64,000 nucleotides of DNA, from contig NZ_AZEI01000076.1 in NCBI RefSeq assembly GCF_001436255.1, forward strand, positions 1 to 64,000, written 5' to 3'. The stretch comes from Lentilactobacillus rapi DSM 19907 = JCM 15042 (GTDB lineage Bacteria; Bacillota; Bacilli; Lactobacillales; Lactobacillaceae). The notes below the pieces were generated by a model, which was not told the origin of the DNA, searched no databases, and worked only from the letters and a program-made list of their open reading frames with translations. The first letter of the stretch is position 1; each line of letters opens with the position of its first letter. The translations under genes and the position numbers were made by a program. Shown piece after piece: positions 31,552-39,769 of the stretch.

Positions 31552-33432
31552 ATGTGCGGATTTGTTGGTTACGTTAACCAAAAAGATGTTCCTGAAAATA
31601 CAATTAATGATATGGCAGATAGAATTAAGCATCGTGGACCTGATGACGAAGCTTATTTTGCTAATAACGACGTGTCCATGGGATTCCGCCGACTTTCCAT
31701 TATTGACTTAGCCCATGGTGGCCAGCCAATGTATAACGCTGACAAGACCAAAGTGTTAACGTTTAATGGCGAAATTTACAATTATAAAGAAATCCGGGAA
31801 GAATTGCGTGACTTGGGTTATGAATTCCGAACAGATGTTGATTCTGAAGTCCTGATTTATGGTTATGAGGAGTGGGGACCTGCACTTCTCGACAAACTTC
31901 GCGGAATGTTTGCTTTCGTGATCTATGATCAAAAGAAGAATGAAATTTTTGGCGCCCGAGATCATTTCGGCATCAAGCCATTATACTATTATGACGATGG
32001 GGATTCCTTTCTTTGGGGTTCAGAAATCAAGGCATTTTTGGAGCACCCAAATTTCAAGAAGGAATTAAATCTCCGACTTTTGCCAATCCATTTGAGCTTT
32101 GAATTTATTCCGTCAAGAGAAACCATGTTTAAGAATGTTTACAAATTACTTCCTGGCCAATATTTCCTTCACAAGAACGGCAAGACTGAAACGCACCGCT
32201 ACTTTAAATTTAACTATGATCACATTGATAACAGTCAAACTATTGAAGGTGATGCCGATAAAATTGGTAAGTTGGTTGACGATTCTGTAAAAGCGCATAT
32301 GATCGCCGATGTTGAAGTCGGCAGCTTCTTGTCGAGTGGGATTGATTCCAGTTACGTATTGAATGAAGCAGCTAAGCTTAAGCCAATTCAGTCATTTTCA
32401 ATTGGGTTCCACCATTCTAAATATAGTGAACTCGCATGGTCGACAGAATTTGCTAAAACAATTCAACAGAAGAACACGCCAATCTACATGGACGGCGACG
32501 ACTACTTCAACTTCCTGCCAACCATGATGTACTACATGGATGAGCCGTTATCAAATCCCGCTGCAATCCAGCTCTATTATCTGTCACGAGAGACTTCCAA
32601 ACACGTGAAGGTTGCTTTATCCGGTGAAGGAGCTGACGAGTTCTTCGGTGGTTATAACACTTATTTGGAGGCAATTCCATTTGATCGCTATCAGAAATAC
32701 GTTCCCAAGCCTGTCCGTAAGGGCTTAGCAGCAGTTGCAAAACGCCTGCCAAGGTTCCATGGTAAGCGTTTCTTAATGCGGGGCGCCCAACCGTTAAGTG
32801 AACGATATTATCGAGTTAATTATGTCTTCAACTACGAAGATCGAAATAAAGTGTTGAAAGATCCGTCAATCAATACCGATTCCGGGGCCTATACCAAGCA
32901 TATTTTTGACGATGTTGCTGACAAGGATGAAATGACTCAAATGGAGTATTTCGATATTAACACTTGGCTTCCTTATGATATTTTGCATAAGGCTGATCGA
33001 ATGAGTATGTGTAATTCACTGGAAGTTCGAGTTCCTTTCGTCGACAAAGAGGTTGCCAAGTTTGCGGAAACCATGCCGGTTAAGACCCGAATTACGCCAG
33101 ATGAAACGAAGATTGCCTTGAGAACAGCCGCTGAACGGGAAATGCCTAAGAAGACCGCCCTGAAAGAGAAGCTCGGATTCCCATCACCAATTGCCAGCTG
33201 GATTAATGATCCCAAATATCATGAACGCATCGTGCACGCATTCCATTCAGATACGGGTCAGAAGTTCTTTAATACTGACCAACTTGACCGTTTATTAAAA
33301 GAACATGCTGAAGGTAAGTCCAACATGCAAAAAATCTTCACAATTTATACCTTCATTCTCTGGTACCAGGTGTACTTCCCAGAAGATACCACTGAAAATA
33401 CCGTTAGTTTGGTTCATAGAACACAAATTTAG
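31552..33432 (+). CDS. Asparagine synthase (glutamine-hydrolysing) family; probable AsnH-type D-Asp amidase
   Basis: 626 residues. The glutaminase domain begins MCGFVGYV with the N-terminal Cys nucleophile after Met removal, and has FNGEIYNY and RGMFAFVIYD. The synthetase domain carries the PP-loop SFLSSGIDSSY and SGEGADEFFGGY. In lactococci and lactobacilli an enzyme of this family (AsnH) amidates the D-Asp side branch of peptidoglycan to D-Asn. The following genes, murE, a D-Asp ligase and a racemase, make that role more likely than free asparagine synthesis. GGGGAATAAGTT precedes the ATG; first gene of the operon. Confidence 0.9.
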   Translation: MCGFVGYVNQKDVPENTINDMADRIKHRGPDDEAYFANNDVSMGFRRLSIIDLAHGGQPMYNADKTKVLTFNGEIYNYKEIREELRDLGYEFRTDVDSEVLIYGYEEWGPALLDKLRGMFAFVIYDQKKNEIFGARDHFGIKPLYYYDDGDSFLWGSEIKAFLEHPNFKKELNLRLLPIHLSFEFIPSRETMFKNVYKLLPGQYFLHKNGKTETHRYFKFNYDHIDNSQTIEGDADKIGKLVDDSVKAHMIADVEVGSFLSSGIDSSYVLNEAAKLKPIQSFSIGFHHSKYSELAWSTEFAKTIQQKNTPIYMDGDDYFNFLPTMMYYMDEPLSNPAAIQLYYLSRETSKHVKVALSGEGADEFFGGYNTYLEAIPFDRYQKYVPKPVRKGLAAVAKRLPRFHGKRFLMRGAQPLSERYYRVNYVFNYEDRNKVLKDPSINTDSGAYTKHIFDDVADKDEMTQMEYFDINTWLPYDILHKADRMSMCNSLEVRVPFVDKEVAKFAETMPVKTRITPDETKIALRTAAEREMPKKTALKEKLGFPSPIASWINDPKYHERIVHAFHSDTGQKFFNTDQLDRLLKEHAEGKSNMQKIFTIYTFILWYQVYFPEDTTENTVSLVHRTQI

Positions 33433-33461
33433 AATTCGTAAAGAAATGGAAGGTGCATAAG

Positions 33462-34997
33462 TTGGCACAAATTACTCTTGACGAAGCTTTGGTGATTTTA
33501 AACGAACATCATTTATTAGTGAAAAGTCAATTGAGCAACTTAAGTCTCAATTTTAAGCAAATTGCGTACAATTCTAAATTGGTTTCAGGAAAAAGCCTGT
33601 TCTTTTGTAAGGGTAATTTTAAAGCAAGCTATTTGTTGGATGCTCAGAATCGAGGCGCAATTGCTTACGTTTCTGAACAAGAATTCACCAATGTTGCGAT
33701 TCCCGGTATTATCGTGAATGATATCCAAAAATCAATGTCGCTGTTAAGTGCGGCATTTTTTGGGTTCCCACAGAATCACTTGCCGACAATTGCGTTTACT
33801 GGAACCAAAGGGAAAACGACTTCGGCCTACTTCGCAAAGTCAATTTTAGATAGAACCTATCAACAAAAAGTTGCTTTATTTTCCACTATCAACACGGTGG
33901 TGGGGAACACTGCCAATGATGTTGTGAAGTCTAGTTTGACGACTCCTGAATCATTGGACTTGTTCACAAATATGAACGCTGCTGTCCATAACGGGATGAC
34001 ACACCTGGTAATGGAAGTGTCTTCTCAGGCCTATAAGAAGAATCGGGTTTATGGGCTTCACTACGATGTTGGGGTGTTTTTGAACATTTCCCCAGATCAC
34101 ATCGGTCGAAATGAACATCCAACGTTTGCGGATTACTTACACTGCAAAGAACAGCTTTTGGTTAACTCCAATATTTGTATTTTGAATGCTGATGGAACAC
34201 ACATCAGAGACATTTACTATGCTGCCAAGACGACGACTCAACCAGAAAACATTTACATTTACGGTCGGGAAGCTGAGGTAACCGAACTTGGAATCCCAGT
34301 TGATTTTCAGTATCAATCACTGGAGGATTCGTTGACCAGTAACAAAATTTCGATTACTGCCAATACCAATCATGCAAAGAAGCTGGCTATTGATGGCAAT
34401 TACACAATTAGCATTCCCGGCGACTACAATGAGGGTAATGCCGTGACCGCTGCAATTACGAGTTGCCTGATGGGGGCAAGCGTCGCTGATATCGAATATG
34501 GTTTAGCTCACACAACAGTCCCCGGTCGAATGGAAATCTATCCAACTAAAGAGCATGGGACCATTTATGTGGATTACGCCCACAATTATGGCAGTTTGCA
34601 TTCCGTGTTGAATTTCATCAAAGAACAACAACCCAAGGGGCAAATTGTTGTGATCACTGGCAGCACCGGCGATAAAGGAATTGACCGTCGGGAAGGGCTT
34701 GGAAAAGCAATTGGCGAGTTTGCCAATAAGGCTTATTTAACGACTGATGATCCAGCAACTGAGGATCCTAAAGTAATTGCGGAAACAATATCCCAACATA
34801 TTGATCATGATAAAGTTGCGGTTTCTTATATCGCCGATCGCAAAGCTGCAATCACAAAAGCCGTGACGGAAAGTTTACCAGGTGACGTTGTGTTGGTTGC
34901 TGGCAAAGGACATGACGCCTTTCAGAAAATCAATGGTCGAAATGTGCCTTATGCTGGGGATGCGGCAATTGTTGCTAATCTCGTGAAAGGACTTTAA
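33462..34997 (+). CDS. murE: UDP-MurNAc-tripeptide synthetase (MurE, probably L-Lys-adding)
   Basis: 511 residues of the Mur ligase family. The ATP loop is FTGTKGKTTSAYFAKS, then come TTPESLDLF, VMEVSSQAY and FLNISPDHIGRNEHP, and the C-terminal domain has VDYAHNYGSL. At the diamino-acid specificity site the sequence reads DDPATEDP instead of the DNPR typical of meso-DAP enzymes, which favours L-lysine. It acts in the cytoplasm on UDP-MurNAc-L-Ala-D-Glu. The start is a TTG at 33462, six bases after GGAAGGTG. It is followed after four bases by the D-Asp ligase gene. Confidence 0.93.
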   Translation: MAQITLDEALVILNEHHLLVKSQLSNLSLNFKQIAYNSKLVSGKSLFFCKGNFKASYLLDAQNRGAIAYVSEQEFTNVAIPGIIVNDIQKSMSLLSAAFFGFPQNHLPTIAFTGTKGKTTSAYFAKSILDRTYQQKVALFSTINTVVGNTANDVVKSSLTTPESLDLFTNMNAAVHNGMTHLVMEVSSQAYKKNRVYGLHYDVGVFLNISPDHIGRNEHPTFADYLHCKEQLLVNSNICILNADGTHIRDIYYAAKTTTQPENIYIYGREAEVTELGIPVDFQYQSLEDSLTSNKISITANTNHAKKLAIDGNYTISIPGDYNEGNAVTAAITSCLMGASVADIEYGLAHTTVPGRMEIYPTKEHGTIYVDYAHNYGSLHSVLNFIKEQQPKGQIVVITGSTGDKGIDRREGLGKAIGEFANKAYLTTDDPATEDPKVIAETISQHIDHDKVAVSYIADRKAAITKAVTESLPGDVVLVAGKGHDAFQKINGRNVPYAGDAAIVANLVKGL

Positions 34998-35001
34998 TCA
35001 A

Positions 35002-36252
35002 ATGGATAATCAAGAAGCGGATTTTACCCCAGTTCTTTTGGGGAGTGATTTTAATGTGTACGGAATGGCTCGCTGCCTTTATGAAATTTATGGGAAGCCG
35101 GTCAAAGCATTTGCTGAGGTTCAACTTGCGCCAACCCGTTATACCAAAGTAGTTGATCTCGAACTAATTCCAGGTTTTAGCGAGGACCCAACCTGGATCA
35201 ATTCCATGAAACGAATTAAACAGCGATATGCTGATCACAATGAACCAGTCATTCTAATTGGATGTGGTGACGGTTATGCTGAACTGATTTCCAAACACAA
35301 GTCAGAATTGGAAGATGTCTTTGTCTGTCCGTACATTGACTACGACTTGATCAAAAAGTTGAACGACAAAGAGAATTTTTACAAAATGTGCGACAAGTAC
35401 GATTTGCCGTACCCAAAGACCAAGATCATCTCAAAGCAAATGTATGAATCTGGTGAGGATATCAACCAGCCATTTGGGTATCCAGTGGCGCTGAAGCCAG
35501 CGAATAGTGTTGAATGGCTGGATATTCATTTTGAAGGCCGCAAAAAGGCATTTATCATTCAAAGTGAATCAGAGTTTAAAGATGTGGTTGCAAAAAGTTA
35601 TGATAACGGCTACACATCAGATTTTATCCTTCAAGATTTCATTCCAGGTGACGACAGCAATATGCGGACGTTGAACGTCTATGTTGACAAGAATCACCAA
35701 GTTAAGCTGATGTGCCTGGGGCATCCCCTTCTTGAGGATCCGTCTCCTTCTGCAATCGGTAATTACGTTGCAATCATTCCAGAATTCAATCAAGATATTT
35801 ATGACCGTGTCCAAAAGTTTTTGGAGGAAATTAAGTTTACCGGTTATGCAAACTTTGATATCAAATTTGATACCAGAGACAATTCCTATAAGTTATTTGA
35901 AATCAATTTACGGACTGGCCGGAGTAGTTTCTTTGTGACTTTAAATGGTTATCGATTGGCTGATTGGGTTGTTCAAGATTATGTTTTTGACTCTCTTAAG
36001 GACAAGCCGACCCTTTACGCTAACCAAGACCAAAATAAATATTTCTTGTGGCTAGGCGTTTCAACTCAGATCTTTAAAAAATATGCAAAAGAAAACGAAG
36101 CCAAAAAAGAGGCGCTTCAATTGATCAATGAAGGCCGATATGGTGATACTTTCTGGTATGGCAAGGATAAGAGCGTCAAACGTTTTGCGCTATACAAATG
36201 GATGTTCCATAACTACGCAAAGAACTTTAAGCACTATTTCGTTGCCAAGTAA
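35002..36252 (+). CDS. ATP-grasp D-aspartate ligase (Aslfm-type)
   Basis: 416 residues. The N-terminus FTPVLLGSDFNVYGMARCLYEIYGK and QLAPTRYTKVVD match the D-aspartate:L-lysine-epsilon ligases (Aslfm of Enterococcus faecium). An ATP-grasp domain follows, with lysine/glycine loops (PVALKPANSVEW), LQDFIPGDDSNMRTL and the metal site KLFEINLRTGRSS. The enzyme attaches D-Asp to the epsilon-amino group of L-Lys in the UDP-pentapeptide precursor, forming the cross-bridge. Its location between murE and an aspartate racemase gene strongly supports this. AAAGGACTTTAATCAA precedes the ATG. Confidence 0.9.
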   Translation: MDNQEADFTPVLLGSDFNVYGMARCLYEIYGKPVKAFAEVQLAPTRYTKVVDLELIPGFSEDPTWINSMKRIKQRYADHNEPVILIGCGDGYAELISKHKSELEDVFVCPYIDYDLIKKLNDKENFYKMCDKYDLPYPKTKIISKQMYESGEDINQPFGYPVALKPANSVEWLDIHFEGRKKAFIIQSESEFKDVVAKSYDNGYTSDFILQDFIPGDDSNMRTLNVYVDKNHQVKLMCLGHPLLEDPSPSAIGNYVAIIPEFNQDIYDRVQKFLEEIKFTGYANFDIKFDTRDNSYKLFEINLRTGRSSFFVTLNGYRLADWVVQDYVFDSLKDKPTLYANQDQNKYFLWLGVSTQIFKKYAKENEAKKEALQLINEGRYGDTFWYGKDKSVKRFALYKWMFHNYAKNFKHYFVAK

Positions 36253-36265
36253 GGACTGATTATTT

Positions 36266-36982
36266 ATGGATAACTTTTTTACAATTATTGGTGGCATGGG
36301 AACCGAAGCAACCGAAACGTTTATTCATCTTTTAAATGAGCAGACCCCGGCAACTAAGGACCAAGATTATCTCAATTACATCTTAGTTAATCATGCCACG
36401 ATTCCTGATCGGACTGACTATATTATGGATCACAAGAAGCCCAATCCTTTTCTGCCGTTAGCAGCTGACATCAAGCAACAAAGTCAGCTTCAACCAGCAT
36501 TTTTTGCCATCCCATGTAATACTGCCCATTATTTCTATGATGAGCTTCAGGCATTGACGACGATTCCAATTCTGAATATGCCGCATGAAACAATCAAAAA
36601 AATTAAGACCATGGTTCCTAATGCCCGCAAAGTTGGTTTAATTGCCACAAATGGCACGCTTCATGACGGCATTTATGATAAAGAAATAATCGATGCCGGT
36701 TATGAACTGTTCAAACCCACTGCCGAAGTTGCCGATCAAACAATGGAATTAATTTATGATGATGTGAAGCAGAAGAATTATGTCGACGCCAAACTTTATC
36801 ATGATATTTTAGCCAAAATGGTTGATCAATTTCATTGCGATATCGTCGTTTTAGGCTGTACAGAACTATCAGTTGCCCAACAGCGGGCGGGCGATCATGG
36901 TTATCCGGTTATCGATTCTCAAGATGTTCTGGCTAAACGCTCAATTGAGTTGATTCAACAGCTTAAGAAGCAAAAAAAATAG
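36266..36982 (+). CDS. racD: Aspartate racemase (Asp/Glu racemase family)
   Basis: 238 residues, PLP-independent. Two catalytic Cys boxes are visible: AIPCNTAHYFYDEL (near residue 82) and VLGCTELSVAQQ (near residue 194). The N-terminal GGMGTEATETF matches aspartate racemases. It makes the D-Asp used by the ligase encoded just upstream. AAGGACTGATTATTT precedes the ATG. It is the last gene of the asnH-like/murE/ligase/racemase operon and is convergent with the DUF1516-like gene. Confidence 0.93.
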   Translation: MDNFFTIIGGMGTEATETFIHLLNEQTPATKDQDYLNYILVNHATIPDRTDYIMDHKKPNPFLPLAADIKQQSQLQPAFFAIPCNTAHYFYDELQALTTIPILNMPHETIKKIKTMVPNARKVGLIATNGTLHDGIYDKEIIDAGYELFKPTAEVADQTMELIYDDVKQKNYVDAKLYHDILAKMVDQFHCDIVVLGCTELSVAQQRAGDHGYPVIDSQDVLAKRSIELIQQLKKQKK

Positions 36983-36990
36983 CCAACTAA

Positions 36991-37329
36991 TTAATAGTTG
37001 ACGAAAGTTTGAATTGCGATGGCAATGGGGGTTGCGATTACCAATAGCCAAAGAAGCTTTGGGGTATAGTGAGTATCCTGTTTGCGACCGTATGCATTTT
37101 CACTGAGCGCGATGATCGCTAACGTCGTGACAGCCCCAATGGCAACAATCAATGGATGTCGGTGAAAAGAGCGAAGTGCAATCACAACTTGACTAATAAT
37201 GATCATCCAGTAAAATAATCTGGAGATCATCATTGAGTCGATTACTCGTTTTTTGATTGGCCGAGTGAGACCCCAGATTAAGTTAACGAAAAAGACTGCC
37301 CAACAAAAATAGTTAAGTATAATCCACAT
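36991..37329 (-). CDS. Small membrane protein (DUF1516/YisL-like)
   Basis: 112 residues with four hydrophobic segments. The helix layout and the ENAYGRKQ segment before the last helix suggest the DUF1516 (YisL) family, whose role is unknown. GAGGTGTTCTGA precedes the ATG. It is a single gene; its 3' end lies eight bases from the racemase stop. Confidence 0.65.
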   Translation of the reverse strand: MWIILNYFCWAVFFVNLIWGLTRPIKKRVIDSMMISRLFYWMIIISQVVIALRSFHRHPLIVAIGAVTTLAIIALSENAYGRKQDTHYTPKLLWLLVIATPIAIAIQTFVNY

Positions 37330-37455
37330 TCAGAACACCTCTTTACTTAAGTATCAATAATCCGACCAGAAAAAGCAATATTTATTGCCGTTCTTTTACA
37401 AATTTCAAAACTTTATGACAAAGGTAATTTTGCGTGATATAATTATCTTTGCTAT

Positions 37456-37526
37456 GCGGGTATAGTTTAGTGGTAAAATTCAAGCTTCCCAAGCTTGCGT
37501 CGCGGGTCCGATTCCCGTTACCCGCT
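37456..37526 (+). tRNA. tRNA-Gly (anticodon CCC)
   Basis: 71 bases. Acceptor GCGGGTA/TACCCGC with discriminator T, D-loop AGTGGTA, anticodon arm CAAGC-TTCCCAA-GCTTG (anticodon CCC), and T-arm GCGGG-TCCGATT-CCCGT. CCA is not encoded. The T-loop has C where the nearly universal U55 would be, and pairs 10-25 and 49-65 are G.U. A small hairpin CGTAG/CTACG follows (37528-37546). Confidence 0.93.
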
Positions 37527-37573
37527 TCGTAGTGTTCTTCGCTACGGACCACCGGATTAATGATCGATTGAGG

Positions 37574-37603
37574 TTGACATCTTTATTGTTAACAAGTTAT
37601 TAT
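37574..37603 (+). promoter_or_regulatory. Promoter of the argS T-box leader
   Basis: A consensus -35 TTGACA (37574-37579) and a -10 TATTAT (37598-37603) with an 18-base spacer stand directly before the argS leader. Confidence 0.65.
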
Positions 37604-37624
37604 ACATCTGGTATGTTATATTTA

Positions 37625-37815
37625 TTCAATGATAAAAGAGTAGTAGTTGGTTGCTGAATATTTAGCGAATTCGGGATGGTGAGAGCCGAAGTGTTGAGTC
37701 AACGAAGCGCGCTTTTTAGAATAATAATTTAATAAGTTGAGCGGATATTTTTATCAAATGGAGTGGTACCGCGGGTTTACTCGTCTCTTGCAATTTTTTG
37801 TAAGAGTTTTTTTGT
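37625..37815 (+). promoter_or_regulatory. T-box riboswitch of argS
   Basis: The T-box motif AGTGGTACCGCG lies near 37763. It is followed by a terminator stem CTCTTGCAA/TTGTAAGAG and a T run at about 37790-37815. Stem I is formed by AAAAG (5') with CTTTT (3') and GTTG with CAAC, with the AGTAGTA loop opposite GAAGCGCG. The expected 3' loop contains the Arg codon CGC, though the exact specifier register is not certain (GCG would read Ala). The argS gene downstream favours Arg. The leader and tRNA-Gly fill the gap from 37330 to 37841. Confidence 0.85.
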
Positions 37816-37841
37816 ATATTTATAGACGGAGGGAAATAGTA

Positions 37842-39533
37842 ATGGATTATAAAGCACAAGTGACGAATTCAATTTTAAGTGTATTGAATGACGAATTATC
37901 ATCAGCAGAAGTTTACGAGAAGTTGGAACAACCTAAGACTCAAGCAATGGGTGACTTAGCATTTCCGGCATTCGTTTTAGCAAAGGTTTTGCATAAATCC
38001 CCCAATCAGATTGCTGAGGATCTGGTTAGCAAAATTGACCAATCATCCTACGAAAAGGTTGAAGCTAAGGGTGCTTACATTAACTTTTTCTTAGATAAAG
38101 GTCAATTTAGTAACGAAGTTCTGACTGATGTCATTGAGCAAGGTGCCGCCTATGGTCAAAACGATCACGGTAAGGGTGGTAATGTGCCGATCGATATGTC
38201 ATCACCTAACATTGCCAAGCCAATTTCAATGGGTCACTTGCGCTCAACTGTTATCGGTAACTCAATCGCCAAGATTTTGGTTAAAAATGGGTATCATCCA
38301 ATCAAAGATAATCATCTTGGTGACTGGGGAACTCAATTTGGAAAATTGATCGTCGCCTACAAAAAATGGGGTAACGAGGAAGACGTTAAGAAAGACCCAA
38401 TCAATAACTTAGTTAAGTATTATGTTAAGTTCCATCAAGAAGACAAAGAACATCCTGAGTTGGATGACGAGGCCCGTGAGACCTTCAAGAAACTTGAAGA
38501 GGGCAATGAAGAAGAAGTCTTCCTGTGGAAATGGTTCCGAAAAGTTTCCCTTGAATCATTCAATAAGATTTATGAAAAATTAGGTGTCACTTTTGATACT
38601 TATAATGGTGAAGCATTTTATAACGACAAGATGGATGAAGGAATTCAGATCCTTAAAGACAAGGGCTTACTTGTTGAATCCAGAGGTGCGCAGGTTGTTA
38701 ACCTCGACAAGTACAATCTAAATCCCGCTTTAATTTTGAAGAGCGATGGTGCAACCCTGTACATCACCCGTGATATTGCCACCGCAATTTTCCGTGACAG
38801 AACCTACAAACCAGCTATGAACCTTTATGTCGTTGGTTCAGAACAAACATACTACTTCCAACAATTGAAGGCCGTCCTGCTTGAAATGGGATTGCCATCA
38901 GCTGAAAATCTCCATCATATTCCATTTGGCTTGATTACCGTTAACGGGAAGAAATTGTCAACTCGTTCTGGCCGAATTATCTTGTTGGACAAAGTTTTGG
39001 ATGACGCTATCGATTTGGCTAAAAAACAAATTGAAGACAAAAATCCTGATTTGCCAAATAAAGAAGAAGTTGCCAATGAAGTTGGGGTTGGCGCAATTAT
39101 CTTCGGTGATTTGAAGAATGAACGAACCAATAACATCGACTTTGTCCTTGAAGATCAGCTGAAGTTCGAAGGCGAAACCGGTCCTTATGTTCAATATTCG
39201 CATGCCAGAGCTGAAAGTATTCTTCGTAAGGCTAACGACATTGATTTTCACGGTGCGAATAAATCTCTTGGTGACCCTGCAGCTTGGGAAACTGTTACTT
39301 CGTTGAAGGAATTCCCTGACATTGTTAAGAGTGCCTGCAAGGACTTCGAACCATCAGAAATTGCCAAATATTCATTGAGATTAGCGAAGGCATTTAACAA
39401 ATATTATGCTCATTCAAAGATTCTGGTTGAAGATGACCAATTAGGCGCTCGTTTATCATTGGTTAAGGCTGTATCGATTGTGTTGAAGGAATCACTTAAC
39501 TTGTTGGGAGTTAAAGCCCCAGATGCAATGTAA
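37842..39533 (+). CDS. argS: Arginyl-tRNA synthetase
   Basis: 563 residues. The N-terminal additional domain precedes the class I signature SSPNIAKPISMGHLRSTVIG (the HIGH equivalent is MGHLRS). Later come the YVVGSEQTYYFQQL segment and the DALR-type anticodon-binding domain (SHARAESILRKA...). Like most ArgRS it lacks a standard KMSKS; KLSTRSGR takes that place. GGAGGGAAATAGTA precedes the ATG at 37842; the frame continues into the leader without meaning. Controlled by the T-box upstream. Confidence 0.97.
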   Translation: MDYKAQVTNSILSVLNDELSSAEVYEKLEQPKTQAMGDLAFPAFVLAKVLHKSPNQIAEDLVSKIDQSSYEKVEAKGAYINFFLDKGQFSNEVLTDVIEQGAAYGQNDHGKGGNVPIDMSSPNIAKPISMGHLRSTVIGNSIAKILVKNGYHPIKDNHLGDWGTQFGKLIVAYKKWGNEEDVKKDPINNLVKYYVKFHQEDKEHPELDDEARETFKKLEEGNEEEVFLWKWFRKVSLESFNKIYEKLGVTFDTYNGEAFYNDKMDEGIQILKDKGLLVESRGAQVVNLDKYNLNPALILKSDGATLYITRDIATAIFRDRTYKPAMNLYVVGSEQTYYFQQLKAVLLEMGLPSAENLHHIPFGLITVNGKKLSTRSGRIILLDKVLDDAIDLAKKQIEDKNPDLPNKEEVANEVGVGAIIFGDLKNERTNNIDFVLEDQLKFEGETGPYVQYSHARAESILRKANDIDFHGANKSLGDPAAWETVTSLKEFPDIVKSACKDFEPSEIAKYSLRLAKAFNKYYAHSKILVEDDQLGARLSLVKAVSIVLKESLNLLGVKAPDAM

Positions 39534-39560
39534 TTTAAATCTAAATAACTAACTAACTGA

Positions 39561-39650
39561 GAGACTGGGAGTCCGCTTTGATCCCAGAATTTAACAAGAA
39601 GAACCAATTATTCCTGATATGGAATGGTTGGTTTTTTTGATTAAATTCCG
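39561..39650 (+). repeat. Hairpin repeat element, copy C (short form)
   Basis: It begins 27 bases after the argS stop with AGACTGGGAGTCCGC and TTTGATCCCAGAA. The hairpin at 39590-39645 has 25-base arms and loop TGATAT; four of the pairs are G.U or U.G in the plus-strand RNA and two positions mismatch. The 3' extension seen in copies A and B is missing. A TTTTTTT run inside the 3' arm could give some termination. Confidence 0.75.
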
Positions 39651-39769
39651 TTATTGGCCATTTGAATCAGTTTTTCATCTCTTAAATCCTTTTTAAATTT
39701 TTACATGCCTCTCAAACCTGAATTTCATGTGTGATACAATGTGTAAGTATTTATAAAAGGAGCATGAGT

